From assembly GCF_947648125.1 (NCBI RefSeq), contig NZ_CANSMR010000003.1, forward strand, positions 450,420-514,419: a stretch of 64,000 nt of DNA, in the 5' to 3' direction. Source of the stretch: an uncultured Bradyrhizobium sp. (GTDB taxonomy: Bacteria; Pseudomonadota; Alphaproteobacteria; Rhizobiales; Xanthobacteraceae). This document shows, piece after piece, positions 45,104 to 53,785 of this stretch. The first letter of the stretch is position 1. Each line of letters opens with the position of its first letter. The translations under genes were made by a program, and so were the position numbers. Under the pieces are notes generated by a model. That model was given only the letters and a program-made list of their open reading frames with translations, was not told the DNA's origin and searched no databases.

Positions 45104-45174
45104 GCATGATCCGGAAAAGTGGGAACCGGTTTTCCCTCGCGACAAACGCAAGCGTTTGCGCGGAGATCATGCTC
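45102..45174. repeat. Palindromic repeat, family G (GAGCATGATCCGGAAAAGTG) in the MoxR operon
   Basis: GAGCATGATCCGGAAAAGTG begins it and GGAGATCATGCTC ends it; CGCAAACGCTTGCG-type inverted bases lie inside. It begins within the DUF4159 stop codon and ends 20 bases before the next gene. A relative on the opposite strand is at 53697-53785. Such elements are scattered through rhizobial genomes. Confidence 0.75.
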
Positions 45175-45194
45175 ACAACGAATAGAAACAAGCC

Positions 45195-47258
45195 ATGAAC
45201 TACGGTATCGCGTTCACACCGCTGGTTCCTTCGATCGTGCTGTGGATCGCGCTCGGCGCGATCGTCGTCATCGCGGTGCTGCTGTTGCTGTCGCGTGCGC
45301 GCGGTGCCGCGGTGCGTGTCGCCGCGCTGGCGCTGATCCTGCTTGCGCTGGCCAATCCGTCCTTTACCCGCGAGGACCGCGAGCCGTTGACCTCGGTCGC
45401 CGCCGTCGTGGTCGACAAGAGCCCGAGCCAGAATTTCGGCACGCGCAATCAGGAGACCGACAAGGCGCGGCAGGCGCTGGTCGACAGCCTGAAGCAGATC
45501 AAGGGCCTCGAGGTCCGCGTCGTCGAGGCCGGCCAGGCCGACGGCGAAACCGACGGCACCAAGCTGTTCGGCGCGCTGACGTCGGCACTGTCAGACGTTC
45601 CGGTCGAGCGCGTCGCCGGCGCGTTCATGATCACCGACGGCCGCGTGCACGACATTCCCGCCAACGCCCAGGCGCTCGGCTTCCAGGCGCCGGTGCACGC
45701 CTTGATCACCGGCCGCAAGGACGAGCGCGATCGCCGCATCGCGATCACGGCCGCGCCCCGCTTCGGCATCGTCGGCCAGACCCAGACCATCACCTACCGG
45801 CTCGACGATCAGGGCGTCACCGGCGAGCGCGCCAAGGTCACGATCCGCCGCGACGGCGAGGTGATCAACGAGCGCACGCTGACCAGCGGCCAGACCTCCA
45901 GCGTCGATATCGACATCAAGCATGCCGGGCCCAACATCGTCGAGATCGAGGCCTCACCGCTCGAGAACGAGCTGACGCCGGTCAACAACCGCGCCGTGGT
46001 GGCGATCGACGGCGTGCGCGACAAGCTGCGCGTGCTGCTGGTGTCCGGTGAGCCGCATGCCGGCGAGCGCACCTGGCGCAATCTCTTGAAGTCCGACCCC
46101 AGCGTCGATCTCGTCCACTTCACCATCCTGCGTCCGCCGGAGAAGCAGGACGGCACGCCGATCAACGAGCTGTCGCTGATCGCGTTTCCGACCCGTGAGC
46201 TGTTCCAGCAGAAGATCAACGAATTCCAGTTGATCATCTTCGATCGCTACGCCCGCCAGGGCGTGCTGCCGATCGCCTATTTCGACAACATCGCGCGCTA
46301 TGTCCGCTCCGGCGGCGCGGTGCTGGTCTCGGCCGGCCCCGATTACGCCTCGACCACCAGCATCTGGCGCACGCCGCTGGATTCGGTGCTGCCGGCCGAG
46401 CCGGTCGGCGTCACCGAGAAGCCGTTCTACGCGCATTTGAGCGATGCCGGGAAACGCCACCCGGTGACGCGCGGGCTGGAAGGCTCGAATGCCGAGCCGC
46501 CGCATTGGAGCCGGTTCTTCCGCACCGTCGACACCCGCAACGCGATCAATCCGCCGGTCATGACCGGCGCTGACGGCAAGCCGCTGCTGCTGCTGTCCCG
46601 CTTCGGCGAAGGCCGCGTCGCGCTGCTGCTCTCCGACCAGATCTGGCTGTGGGCGCGCGGCTATGAGGGCGGCGGACCGCATCTCGATCTGTTGCGGCGG
46701 GTGTCGCACTGGCTGATGAAGCAGCCCGACCTCGACGAAGAGGCGCTGCGGATGCAGGTGCAGGGCAAGGATCTCATAGTGGTGCGCCAGACCATGGCCG
46801 ACACCGTCGCACCGGTCACCGTGACGTCGCCGAGCGGCGCCACGCATGAGCTGACCTTGACCGCCGGCGATCCCGGCGAGTGGCGCGCCACGTTGCCGGC
46901 GAGCGAGCTCGGCCTGTGGCAGGCCACCGACGGCACGCTGAAGGCGCTGATCAATGTCGGCCCGACCAACCCGAAGGAATTCTCGGAAGTCACTTCGACC
47001 ACCGACATGCTGAAGCCGCTGGCGCAGGCGACCGGCGGCGACGCACGGCGCATCGTCGACGGCTCGAGCCTCGACATGCCCCGCGTCGTCCCGGTGCGCG
47101 CGTCAACGATCTTCCGCGGCGACGGCTGGCTCGGCGTCAAGATGCGCGACGCCAGCGTGGTCAAGGGCGTCGGCGTGCTGCCGATGTTCGCCGGCCTGGT
47201 CGGCCTGCTGCTGTTGCTCGGCGCGTTCGCGGCAACTTGGCTGCGCGAGGGACGCTGA
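45195..47258 (+). CDS. Large membrane protein of the MoxR cluster (glutamine amidotransferase-like)
   Basis: A 687-aa protein with two N-terminal membrane helices (LVPSIVLWIALGAIVVIAVLLLLS; VAALALILLALANPSF) and one C-terminal helix (GVLPMFAGLVGLLLLLGAFAATWL). The central part has VWA-like strands (VAAVVVDKSPSQNFGTR, ERVAGAFMITDGRVHDI). It also has a glutamine-amidotransferase-like region with KLRVLLVSGEPHAGERTWRNLLKSDP and LIIFDRYARQGVLPIAYFDNIARYVRSGGAVLVSAGPDYA. It closes the MoxR-DUF58-DUF4159 set; function unknown. The 91-base gap before it holds a repeat. Confidence 0.85.
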   Translation: MNYGIAFTPLVPSIVLWIALGAIVVIAVLLLLSRARGAAVRVAALALILLALANPSFTREDREPLTSVAAVVVDKSPSQNFGTRNQETDKARQALVDSLKQIKGLEVRVVEAGQADGETDGTKLFGALTSALSDVPVERVAGAFMITDGRVHDIPANAQALGFQAPVHALITGRKDERDRRIAITAAPRFGIVGQTQTITYRLDDQGVTGERAKVTIRRDGEVINERTLTSGQTSSVDIDIKHAGPNIVEIEASPLENELTPVNNRAVVAIDGVRDKLRVLLVSGEPHAGERTWRNLLKSDPSVDLVHFTILRPPEKQDGTPINELSLIAFPTRELFQQKINEFQLIIFDRYARQGVLPIAYFDNIARYVRSGGAVLVSAGPDYASTTSIWRTPLDSVLPAEPVGVTEKPFYAHLSDAGKRHPVTRGLEGSNAEPPHWSRFFRTVDTRNAINPPVMTGADGKPLLLLSRFGEGRVALLLSDQIWLWARGYEGGGPHLDLLRRVSHWLMKQPDLDEEALRMQVQGKDLIVVRQTMADTVAPVTVTSPSGATHELTLTAGDPGEWRATLPASELGLWQATDGTLKALINVGPTNPKEFSEVTSTTDMLKPLAQATGGDARRIVDGSSLDMPRVVPVRASTIFRGDGWLGVKMRDASVVKGVGVLPMFAGLVGLLLLLGAFAATWLREGR

Positions 47259-47361
47259 GACCAACAGCGCTCAATGTCCAATCGGCCCCGTTGCCTCAAT
47301 CACACACCGGCAACGGATCGACATAGTGTGTCTGAACCACCGTTGACATCGCGGCCACCCT

Positions 47362-47384
47362 CCGATGTTATAATGTAACATCGG
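47362..47384. promoter_or_regulatory. Candidate Zur box
   Basis: CCGATGTTA-TAATG-TAACATCGG: 9-base perfect arms around a 5-base centre. The core TGTTATAATGTAACA matches the form of alphaproteobacterial Zur operators (TGTTATAATATAACA type). It lies 46 bases upstream of the DUF2946 GTG and ahead of a ZnuD-like receptor. Zur is zinc-responsive. The assignment rests on the motif plus the gene context. Confidence 0.7.
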
Positions 47385-47430
47385 GCGGCTGGGGAATGAG
47401 CGCCGTCCCGATGGGTGGGGTTCAATCGGC

Positions 47431-47853
47431 GTGAAGTGGTTCCGGAGACATATCAAGACTGGTTCGCGGCTGGCGCTGTTCGCGCTCGCCGTCCAGTTCG
47501 TGCTGTCGTTCGGGCACTTCCACCCGATCGCGCCCGCGCAAGCGGCACCCGCGGTCCAGACCGGCCTATCGCTGCTCGACCTCGCCTATATCGGGACCTC
47601 GGCGACGCCGGACCTCGCGGTCCAGGTGACCAGGACCGAGCCGCCCACGAGGCACGACAACGACCGGCACCCGGCCGATAATTGCGCGATCTGCGCCGTC
47701 ATCTCGCTCGCGAGCAGCGTGCTGTTCACGGCGCCGCCGCTGCTGTTGCTGCCGGAAGCCGTCGAGCTTCTGTTCCGCACCACCAATGCCGAATTCGTCC
47801 ATCTAAAGTCGGCGCCGGCAGCCTTCCACTCCCGCGCACCTCCTTTGTCCTGA
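47431..47853 (+). CDS. DUF2946-like protein
   Basis: A 140-aa protein with an N-terminal membrane helix (SRLALFALAVQFVLSFGHFHP), a His/Asp-rich segment (RHDNDRHPADNCAICAVISLASS) and a second hydrophobic stretch (SSVLFTAPPLLLLPEAVELLF). The Cys-x-x-Cys next to His residues could bind a metal. The DUF2946 family is of unknown role and often sits next to TonB receptors. The GTG at 47431 fits the frame. It ends 112 bases before the receptor gene, both below the putative Zur box. Confidence 0.75.
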   Translation: MKWFRRHIKTGSRLALFALAVQFVLSFGHFHPIAPAQAAPAVQTGLSLLDLAYIGTSATPDLAVQVTRTEPPTRHDNDRHPADNCAICAVISLASSVLFTAPPLLLLPEAVELLFRTTNAEFVHLKSAPAAFHSRAPPLS

Positions 47854-47965
47854 CATCGACTGATTGCTGCACGCCCTGAGCGGACGGCCGCGTCACAGTT
47901 GCGGCCTGCTCCAGTAGGGCAAATCGGGATCGATCCGTCATTTCGACGGCACCTGGATCGGGACA

Positions 47966-50332
47966 ATGACACTTCAGAAGAAACGAGCACTCCACATCGG
48001 AGGCGCGAGCTGGCTGCTGCTCGGCGCAATGCATAGCGGCGCGCTGGCCGATGACACGCCGACGCAACTCCCTGACATCACGGTGACGGCGCCAAGCCCG
48101 ATCCAGCGGCATCGGACTGTGCCCACGCGTACGCCGGTTCACGTCGTCCGGGCTGCACCTAGCCGCAACCGCGAACGCGCCGCAGCGGTGCAACCCGCGC
48201 AAGCGGCACCGGCACCGACGCCACAACAGGGCGTGCTGCCCGTCGTCACCGACCAGTTCGCCACCGTCACCGTGGTGCCCAATGAGGAACTGCGGCGCGC
48301 CGGCGGCGCCACGCTGGGCGACCTCCTGTTCTCGAAGCCCGGCATCACCGGTTCGAGCTTCGCGCCCGGCGCATCGAGCCGGCCGATCATCCGCGGCCTC
48401 GACGTCAACCGCGTCGGCATTGTCGAGAATGGTCTCGGTGGCGGCGGCGTCTCGGATCTCGGCGAGGATCATTTCGTGCCGATCGATCCGTTCTCGACCG
48501 ACCAGCTGGAGGTGGTGCGGGGACCTGCCGCGCTACGCTACGGCTCGACCTCGATCGGCGGTGTGGTGAGCGCCACCAACAACCGGATTCCCGACGCGAT
48601 GCCGGCTTGCGCGGCGGCACCGTTCCAGAGCTACGGACTGCCGATGAAAGCGCCGCTGGCCGACACAGGCGCGCCCGGCTGCCTCAATGTCGAGACCCGC
48701 ACGTCGGTGAGCTCGGTCAATCGCGGCGTCGAGGGCGGCATGCTGCTGGACGCCGGCGGCAACAATGTCGCCGTGCACGCAGATGTCTATGGCCGCACCA
48801 GCAGCGACTACAGCATCCCGAGCTATCCGTATCTGTTCGATCAGACCCGGCCGGTGAACGGCCGCCAGCCGAACTCCGCGACGCAGTCGGACGGTGCTTC
48901 CGTCGGCGCGTCCTATTTCTTCCAGGGCGGCTATATCGGTGCGTCGATCACCCAGAACGACTCGCTCTATCACATTCCGGGAATCGACGGCGCCGATCAC
49001 CAGACCCGGATCGACGCGCACCAGACCAAGATCGCTGTGAAGGGCGAGTACCGGCCCGATGCGGCTGCAATCGACGCCGTGCGGTTCTGGGTCGGCGCGA
49101 CCGACTATCGGCACAACGAGCTCGGCCTCGCCGATCCGACCGACCTGTTCAGCGATGGCGTGCGCCAGACCTTCACCAGCAAGGAGCAGGAGGCCCGCGT
49201 CGAGGTGCAGATGATGCCGTTCAACGCGCGCTTCGCCACGGTGACCACGGCGTTCGGCCTGCAGGGCGGGCATCAGGAGTTGACGGCGCCGAGCCCGGAC
49301 AACCCCGGCGCACTGTTCAATGGCCTGTGGAGCCCGAACAACAACAACCGCATCGCGGGTTACGTGTTCAACGAGTTCAAGTTCACGGATTCGACCAAGG
49401 CGCAGGTCGCCGGCCGCATCGAGCATGTCGACCTGCACGGAGCGACGCCGGATTTCCCGGCGGACTTCCTGCCGGACGGTGCGCCGCAAAGCTCGGTTTC
49501 GCGCAATCCGTCCTACACGCCGGTCAGCGGCAGTGTCGGGCTGATCCAGAACCTTCCGGGCGATCTCGTCGGCAGCATCACGGCGCAATATGTCGAGCGC
49601 GCGCCGAAGCCCGCGGAGCTGTTCTCGCGCGGCGCGCATGATGCGACTGCGACCTTCGACATCGGCAATCCGAACCTGACCATCGAGACCGCGAAATCGG
49701 TCGAGGTCGGCCTGCGCAAGGCGACCGGACCGTTCCGCTTCGAGGCCACCGCCTATTACACCCGCTTCAGCAATTTCATCTATCGCCGCCTGACCGGCGT
49801 GATGTGCGGCAGCGATTTCGACTCCTGCGGCAACGGCGATCCCGGCAACGAGGGCCGCCAGGCGGTCTATTCGCAGCGCGATGCGACCTTCCGCGGCGCC
49901 GAGTTCCAGAGCCAGCTCGACATCGGCCCGCTGAACGGCGGCATCTGGGGCATCGAGAACCAGTTCGACGTGGTGCGCGCCACCTTCACCGACGGCAGCA
50001 ACGTGCCGCGGATTCCGCCGGTGCGGCTCGGCGGCGGTGTGTACTGGCGCGACAGCAACTGGTTCACCCGCATCAACCTGGTACACGCCTTCGCGCAGAA
50101 CAACATCGCGGTCATCGGTGAGACCCCGACCGCGGGTTACAATCTGCTGAACGCGGAGATCACCTACAACACCAAGCTCAATCAATCGTGGATCGGTGCG
50201 CGCGAGATGACGCTTGGCCTGGTCGGCAACAATCTGCTCAACCAGAATATCCGCAACTCGGTGTCCTACACCAAGGACGAGGTGCTGATGCCGGGCCTCG
50301 GCGTGCGGGCTTTCGCCAATCTGAAGTTCTGA
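47966..50332 (+). CDS. TonB-dependent outer membrane receptor (ZnuD-like)
   Basis: A 788-aa receptor. After a signal region (to about GALA, residue 28) and a variable segment, the plug domain begins (TVVPNEELRRAGGATLGDLLFSKPGITGSSFAPGASSRPIIRGLDVNRVGIVENG). It includes the FSTDQLEVVRGPAALRYGSTSIGGVVSATNNRIPD stretch, close to that of ZnuD zinc receptors. The C-terminal part is a 22-strand-type barrel ending in GLGVRAFANLKF with a terminal Phe. Several Cys and acidic loops are in the plug. The Zur-box upstream supports zinc uptake, though copper or another metal remains possible. Confidence 0.88.
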   Translation: MTLQKKRALHIGGASWLLLGAMHSGALADDTPTQLPDITVTAPSPIQRHRTVPTRTPVHVVRAAPSRNRERAAAVQPAQAAPAPTPQQGVLPVVTDQFATVTVVPNEELRRAGGATLGDLLFSKPGITGSSFAPGASSRPIIRGLDVNRVGIVENGLGGGGVSDLGEDHFVPIDPFSTDQLEVVRGPAALRYGSTSIGGVVSATNNRIPDAMPACAAAPFQSYGLPMKAPLADTGAPGCLNVETRTSVSSVNRGVEGGMLLDAGGNNVAVHADVYGRTSSDYSIPSYPYLFDQTRPVNGRQPNSATQSDGASVGASYFFQGGYIGASITQNDSLYHIPGIDGADHQTRIDAHQTKIAVKGEYRPDAAAIDAVRFWVGATDYRHNELGLADPTDLFSDGVRQTFTSKEQEARVEVQMMPFNARFATVTTAFGLQGGHQELTAPSPDNPGALFNGLWSPNNNNRIAGYVFNEFKFTDSTKAQVAGRIEHVDLHGATPDFPADFLPDGAPQSSVSRNPSYTPVSGSVGLIQNLPGDLVGSITAQYVERAPKPAELFSRGAHDATATFDIGNPNLTIETAKSVEVGLRKATGPFRFEATAYYTRFSNFIYRRLTGVMCGSDFDSCGNGDPGNEGRQAVYSQRDATFRGAEFQSQLDIGPLNGGIWGIENQFDVVRATFTDGSNVPRIPPVRLGGGVYWRDSNWFTRINLVHAFAQNNIAVIGETPTAGYNLLNAEITYNTKLNQSWIGAREMTLGLVGNNLLNQNIRNSVSYTKDEVLMPGLGVRAFANLKF

Positions 50333-50341
50333 GACGAGCGA

Positions 50342-50369
50342 ATCCCTCTGCCATCAGCGGCAGAGGGAT
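50342..50369. terminator. Hairpin terminator between convergent genes
   Basis: ATCCCTCTGCC-ATCAGC-GGCAGAGGGAT: perfect 11-base stem, 6-base loop, 9 bases after the TonB receptor stop and 22 bases before the stop of the EthD-like gene. No T-run follows, so it may be a bidirectional or Rho-assisted terminator. Confidence 0.7.
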
Positions 50370-50391
50370 CATGCTCTGATGTCCGCGCCGT

Positions 50392-50709
50392 TCAGTAGCC
50401 GACGACGACTTCGCTGATCTGAATCACCGGCTGCAGATCGGTGTAATTCGGAATGTCGCCCATGATCTCCTGGGCGTGCTTGCCCATGCCGGCCGCGAAG
50501 GCCTCAACCGAGTCGCAGAAGATGTGGCACATCCCGACATAGGTTGCGGGCGTCCCCGGTGCGCCGCCGGCGAGACCCTTGTCGACGGTGTAGTATTTGC
50601 AGGCGTCGCCGAGGCGCGCCTTCACCAGCGGCATGTGCTTGTCGCGGTAATACTCGTGATCAAAGCGTGCGCCTGGATTGTTCGGATACATCACACTGAC
50701 CTTGATCAT
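50392..50709 (-). CDS. EthD-family protein
   Basis: A 105-aa ferredoxin-like-fold protein of the EthD group: MIKVSVMYPNNPGARFDHEYYRDKHMPLVKARLGD, then AGGAPGTPATYVGMCHIFCDSVEAFAAGMGKHAQEIMGDIPNYTDLQPVIQISEVV. The YRDKHMPLV segment with the conserved His is diagnostic. Members help degrade ethers in some Rhodococcus, but most are of unknown role. ATG 50709 preferred to the in-frame start three codons upstream. Confidence 0.88.
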   Translation of the reverse strand: MIKVSVMYPNNPGARFDHEYYRDKHMPLVKARLGDACKYYTVDKGLAGGAPGTPATYVGMCHIFCDSVEAFAAGMGKHAQEIMGDIPNYTDLQPVIQISEVVVGY

Positions 50710-50823
50710 GGCGCGCACTCTCCCTGTTGATATGACATGCGCCGGTCTTGTCCCGGCGCTTGCCTCAACTGTGCTTCAGTTTCCGAGAGCGCGCAACCGT
50801 TCCGGGCGACGCTCGCGGGAACG

Positions 50824-51336
50824 TCAGATCGCCTTGCTCCAGTCCGGCTGGATCGGCCCGGATACGCCCTCGGCAGCGCCGTCGACCAGTTCCATGACAA
50901 GCAGGCGACTGTAGTCGACGGGGCCGGGCATCGTCATCCGTCCCTTCGGGACCGGCTTGAAGCCGACCCGCGAATAGTACGGCTCGTCACCGACCAGTAC
51001 GATCAACCGATGGCCCTTGGCGCGGGCGTCGTTGATCGCGCGTTCGAGCAGCGCGCGGCCGACGCCGCGGCTGCGGAACGGCGGCTCGACCGTCAACGGC
51101 CCGAGCATCAAAGCCGGCGTATCGCCGATGCACACCGGCAGCTGACGCACCGAACCGACCAGCAGCGTGCCGATCCGCGCCGTGAAGGAGACATCGAGCA
51201 GATGATCGACATGCTCGCGCAACCGGTAGGCGCTGAGTGCGAAGCGGCCGGGCCCGAAGGTACGCTCATGCAGGCGCTCGATCGCCTGGGCGTCTTTCGG
51301 GGTCTCGGGCAGGATGGTCAGGGACAATTCAGTCAT
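50824..51336 (-). CDS. GNAT N-acetyltransferase
   Basis: A 170-aa single-domain acetyltransferase. The acetyl-CoA pyrophosphate loop is RSRGVGRALLERAINDARA, preceded by MLGPLTVEPPFRSRG. The late GDEPYYSRVGFKPVPKGRM is the usual beta-6 segment. It resembles the YhbS-like subgroup; the substrate is unknown. Start ATG 51336. It lies 40 bases downstream of the NUDIX gene on the same strand. Confidence 0.9.
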   Translation of the reverse strand: MTELSLTILPETPKDAQAIERLHERTFGPGRFALSAYRLREHVDHLLDVSFTARIGTLLVGSVRQLPVCIGDTPALMLGPLTVEPPFRSRGVGRALLERAINDARAKGHRLIVLVGDEPYYSRVGFKPVPKGRMTMPGPVDYSRLLVMELVDGAAEGVSGPIQPDWSKAI

Positions 51337-51375
51337 TGTGGGGCGCGGGATAGCATCTGGCGCGGGCGCGGTCCA

Positions 51376-51864
51376 TCACCGCCATTTCGCCGTCGGCGGC
51401 TTGCCCTCGAGCACCTCCGCGATCCGCAGCCGCGTACCGGGGGTGGTGTCATCAGGCAGATCAGCCGGATCGAAGAAGCCGCAGGCCACGATCTCGCGAT
51501 TCGGCTCCGGCAGGCGGTCCTGCCGGTAGTTCCTGACGACATAGACCGCGACATGATCGCGCGGCGAGACGTGGCTGTTGTGGAAGATGCCATGCAGCAC
51601 CGGCGTGCCGTCGAACTCGATCCGCCCCTCCTCCTCGAGCTCCCGTCGCAGTGCTTCAAGAAAGCTCTCGCCGACCTCGACCCCGCCGCCGGGCAGATAC
51701 CAGCCATGGACATAGCTGTGCTTGACCAGGAATACCTTGTTGTCGGCGTCGAGCACGACGGCGCGGACCCCGAGCGTCATGCCGCGGGCCAGGCGCCAGT
51801 AGAAATGAAACACCCACCTGATCTGCGGCTCGCAGCGCCTGCGAAAATCCTCAAGGACCGTCAC
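51376..51864 (-). CDS. NUDIX hydrolase
   Basis: A 162-aa NUDIX protein. The Nudix box is GGVEVGESFLEALRRELEEEGRI near residue 60-82, close to the consensus G-x5-E-x7-REUxEExGU with the core RELEEEG. Before it stand LGVRAVVLDADNKVFLVKHSYVHGWYLPG, as in nucleotide or sugar-nucleotide cleaving members. The open frame reaches far upstream, but GTG 51864, preceded by GAGGG, gives the normal length; ATG 51780 would cut into the fold. Divergent from the metallophosphoesterase at 52012. Confidence 0.85.
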   Translation of the reverse strand: MTVLEDFRRRCEPQIRWVFHFYWRLARGMTLGVRAVVLDADNKVFLVKHSYVHGWYLPGGGVEVGESFLEALRRELEEEGRIEFDGTPVLHGIFHNSHVSPRDHVAVYVVRNYRQDRLPEPNREIVACGFFDPADLPDDTTPGTRLRIAEVLEGKPPTAKWR

Positions 51865-52011
51865 TGAACCCTCGACATCATGGTGTTTGATCCATGCTTT
51901 GATCCTTGCGCGGCTGCGCAGCTCTTGCCAATACAGGGCAGGACGTTCGGGATAGCACGACATGACTGGTGGCCGGCCACTTTTCACCGACAATCCGAAG
52001 GGAATCGCGTG

Positions 52012-52899
52012 ATGGCGGCGTTCCGCCTCGCGCATCTGTCGGATCCGCATCTGCCGCCGCTGCCGGCGGCGCGGCTGCGCGATCTCGCCGGCAAGCGCGC
52101 CTTCGGCTACCTGAACTGGACGCGCAACCGTCACAAATATCATCGCCGCGACGTGCTCGACACGCTGGTGTCGGACATGCAGGCACAGCAGCCGGACCAT
52201 GTCGCCGTGACCGGCGATCTCGTCAATCTGGCGCTGGATGCCGAATTCAATCCGGCCCGGCAATGGCTCGAGGGTGTCGGCGGCGCGGCCGACGTCACCG
52301 TGGTCCCCGGCAATCACGACGCCTATGTGCGCGCGACCCGGCATCGCTTCGTCAGTCACTTCGGCGATTATCTGCGCGGCGACGCCGATGGCGCGGCGAC
52401 GCATTTTCCGTTCGTGCGCCGCCGCGGCCCGGTGGCGCTGATCGGCGTCTCCTCGGCGGTGCCGACGCCGCCGCTGATGGCGACCGGCTGGCTCGGCCAT
52501 GCCCAGCTCGGCGCGCTGGATACGATCCTCGGGCGGCTGTCGCGGGAGGATGCTTTCCGCGTCCTCTTGGTGCATCACCCGCTGCACTCCGACGGGCGCG
52601 CCAAGCGGCTGACCGATTCGCATCAGTTGCTGGCGCTGCTCAAGCGGCACGGGGTCGAGCTGGTGCTGCATGGCCATGACCACATCCATTCGACGATGTG
52701 GTTCGACGGCCCCGAGCGGAAGATCCCGGCGATCGGCGTGCCGTCGGCATCGGCGCTGGCGCGCAAGCACTATCCGGCGGCGGCGTACAATCTGTTCTCG
52801 ATCGAGCGTGACGGCAATGGCTGGCGCTGCGAGCAGACCGTGCGCGGCCTCGGCGCTCACGACGGCATTCGCGAACTGAAGCAAGTGCGGCTGTCCTAA
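52012..52899 (+). CDS. Calcineurin-like metallophosphoesterase
   Basis: A 295-aa two-metal phosphoesterase: LAHLSDPHLPP (D-x-H), VTGDLVNLALDAEF (GD), VPGNHDAYV (GNHD), LVHHPLHS and the late VLHGHDHIHSTMW (GHDH). Motif order and spacing are those of the family. The extra segment around KRAFGYLNWTRNRHKYHRRDVLDTLV is common in cAMP phosphodiesterase-like and lipid-processing members. Substrate unknown. ATG 52012 follows AAGGGA. Convergent with the next gene, their stops overlapping by four bases. Confidence 0.9.
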   Translation: MAAFRLAHLSDPHLPPLPAARLRDLAGKRAFGYLNWTRNRHKYHRRDVLDTLVSDMQAQQPDHVAVTGDLVNLALDAEFNPARQWLEGVGGAADVTVVPGNHDAYVRATRHRFVSHFGDYLRGDADGAATHFPFVRRRGPVALIGVSSAVPTPPLMATGWLGHAQLGALDTILGRLSREDAFRVLLVHHPLHSDGRAKRLTDSHQLLALLKRHGVELVLHGHDHIHSTMWFDGPERKIPAIGVPSASALARKHYPAAAYNLFSIERDGNGWRCEQTVRGLGAHDGIRELKQVRLS

Positions 52900-53672
52900 T
52901 CGCCGCCCCCGCCGCCGCCACACCCACCGCCGCAGCCGCCTCCGCTATCTCCGCCGCCGCCTCCATCACCGCCGCCGTGGCCACCTCCGTCGCCACCATG
53001 GCCGCCATCGCCGCCATGGCTTCCGTCGCTGCCGGCATCGCCAAACCCCGCCGACGATCCATCGATCGACGAGTCGGAGAAATCGCCGCCGCAATAGGGA
53101 CTGTCGCCGGCAATGCCGCTGCGGCGCAGCGCCTCGCAGTCCGTGTGATAGATGAAGCCGCCCGCAATGCTCAGCTTGGCGTCGAGTGCGAACAACAGCG
53201 GCAGCCGCGTCGGCCTGACCGGATCGATGTTCTCGTATTTGCAGCAATACCACCAGACCCGCCGGAGCCCTTCGTTGCTCCGGCGCCGCTCCTTCACCAG
53301 CACGACCGCGGGCGTGTGATGCAGGAAGCTGCCGAAGGCGCGGCGGCAGAACGCGTCGTATTCGCGGGTGTAGAGAATGAATTCGTGCCAGAGGTCGTCG
53401 GCCGCTTGCGACGGCATCGAGACGTAACGCTTGCCGCTCATCAGATAGGCGAGGAAGAACTGCCGCAGGCCGCGCGACACCAGCGCGCTGTCCTTGCGGG
53501 CGAAGCCGGGGTGATGCCTCTCGAGCCGGGCCAGCAGGCCCGCCGGCCACTTGAAGGTGCGGATATATTCGGCGCGCCGCAGCGTCTGCCATTTGCCGAA
53601 CAGCACGGCGCTGCCGACCACCGCTGCCGCCGCCAGGATGCCGAAAAATGCCGAGGCGGGAGTTACGACCAC
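52896..53672 (-). CDS. GRDP-like protein with Gly/Cys-rich tail
   Basis: A 258-aa protein with an N-terminal membrane helix (FFGILAAAAVVGSAVLFGKW). A helical domain with AADDLWHEFILYTREYDAFCRRAFGSFLHH follows, like the glycine-rich-domain protein (GRDP) fold. After RVWWYCCKYENIDP, the last 75 residues are Gly, Ser, Asp and His rich, ending in CGGGCGGGGGGD. Function unknown. The tail resembles those of TIGR04222-type proteins. GTG 53672 follows a GGGGGA ribosome site. Confidence 0.7.
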   Translation of the reverse strand: MVVTPASAFFGILAAAAVVGSAVLFGKWQTLRRAEYIRTFKWPAGLLARLERHHPGFARKDSALVSRGLRQFFLAYLMSGKRYVSMPSQAADDLWHEFILYTREYDAFCRRAFGSFLHHTPAVVLVKERRRSNEGLRRVWWYCCKYENIDPVRPTRLPLLFALDAKLSIAGGFIYHTDCEALRRSGIAGDSPYCGGDFSDSSIDGSSAGFGDAGSDGSHGGDGGHGGDGGGHGGGDGGGGGDSGGGCGGGCGGGGGGD

Positions 53673-53696
53673 GATGTCCCCCGCCGGTCAGCGGCT

Positions 53697-53785
53697 AAAG
53701 CGCGATTGAATCGTCATCGCGCTTTCGCTCCTTGTTTGCACATGGTCTGATCGGAAAATCGCTTGGCACTTTTGCGGATCATGCT
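53697..53785. repeat. Palindromic repeat, family G (opposite orientation)
   Basis: Reading the minus strand, AGCATGATCCGCAAAAGTGC starts a unit that ends GATTCAATCGCGCTTT, with AGCGCGAT/ATCGCGCT inside. It is a longer relative of 45102-45174 and sits between two minus-strand genes. Confidence 0.7.

Noticed and set aside
42422-45151. A 909-codon open frame on the minus strand opposite the DUF4159 gene
   Set aside because: Arg/Gly/Ala/His-rich translation typical of an antisense shadow; the plus-strand gene has clear membrane helices and domain motifs.
52603-53167. Minus-strand open frame rich in Ala/Met opposite the phosphoesterase and GRDP-like genes
   Set aside because: Low-complexity translation of the Gly-tail DNA in another frame; no motif or ribosome site.
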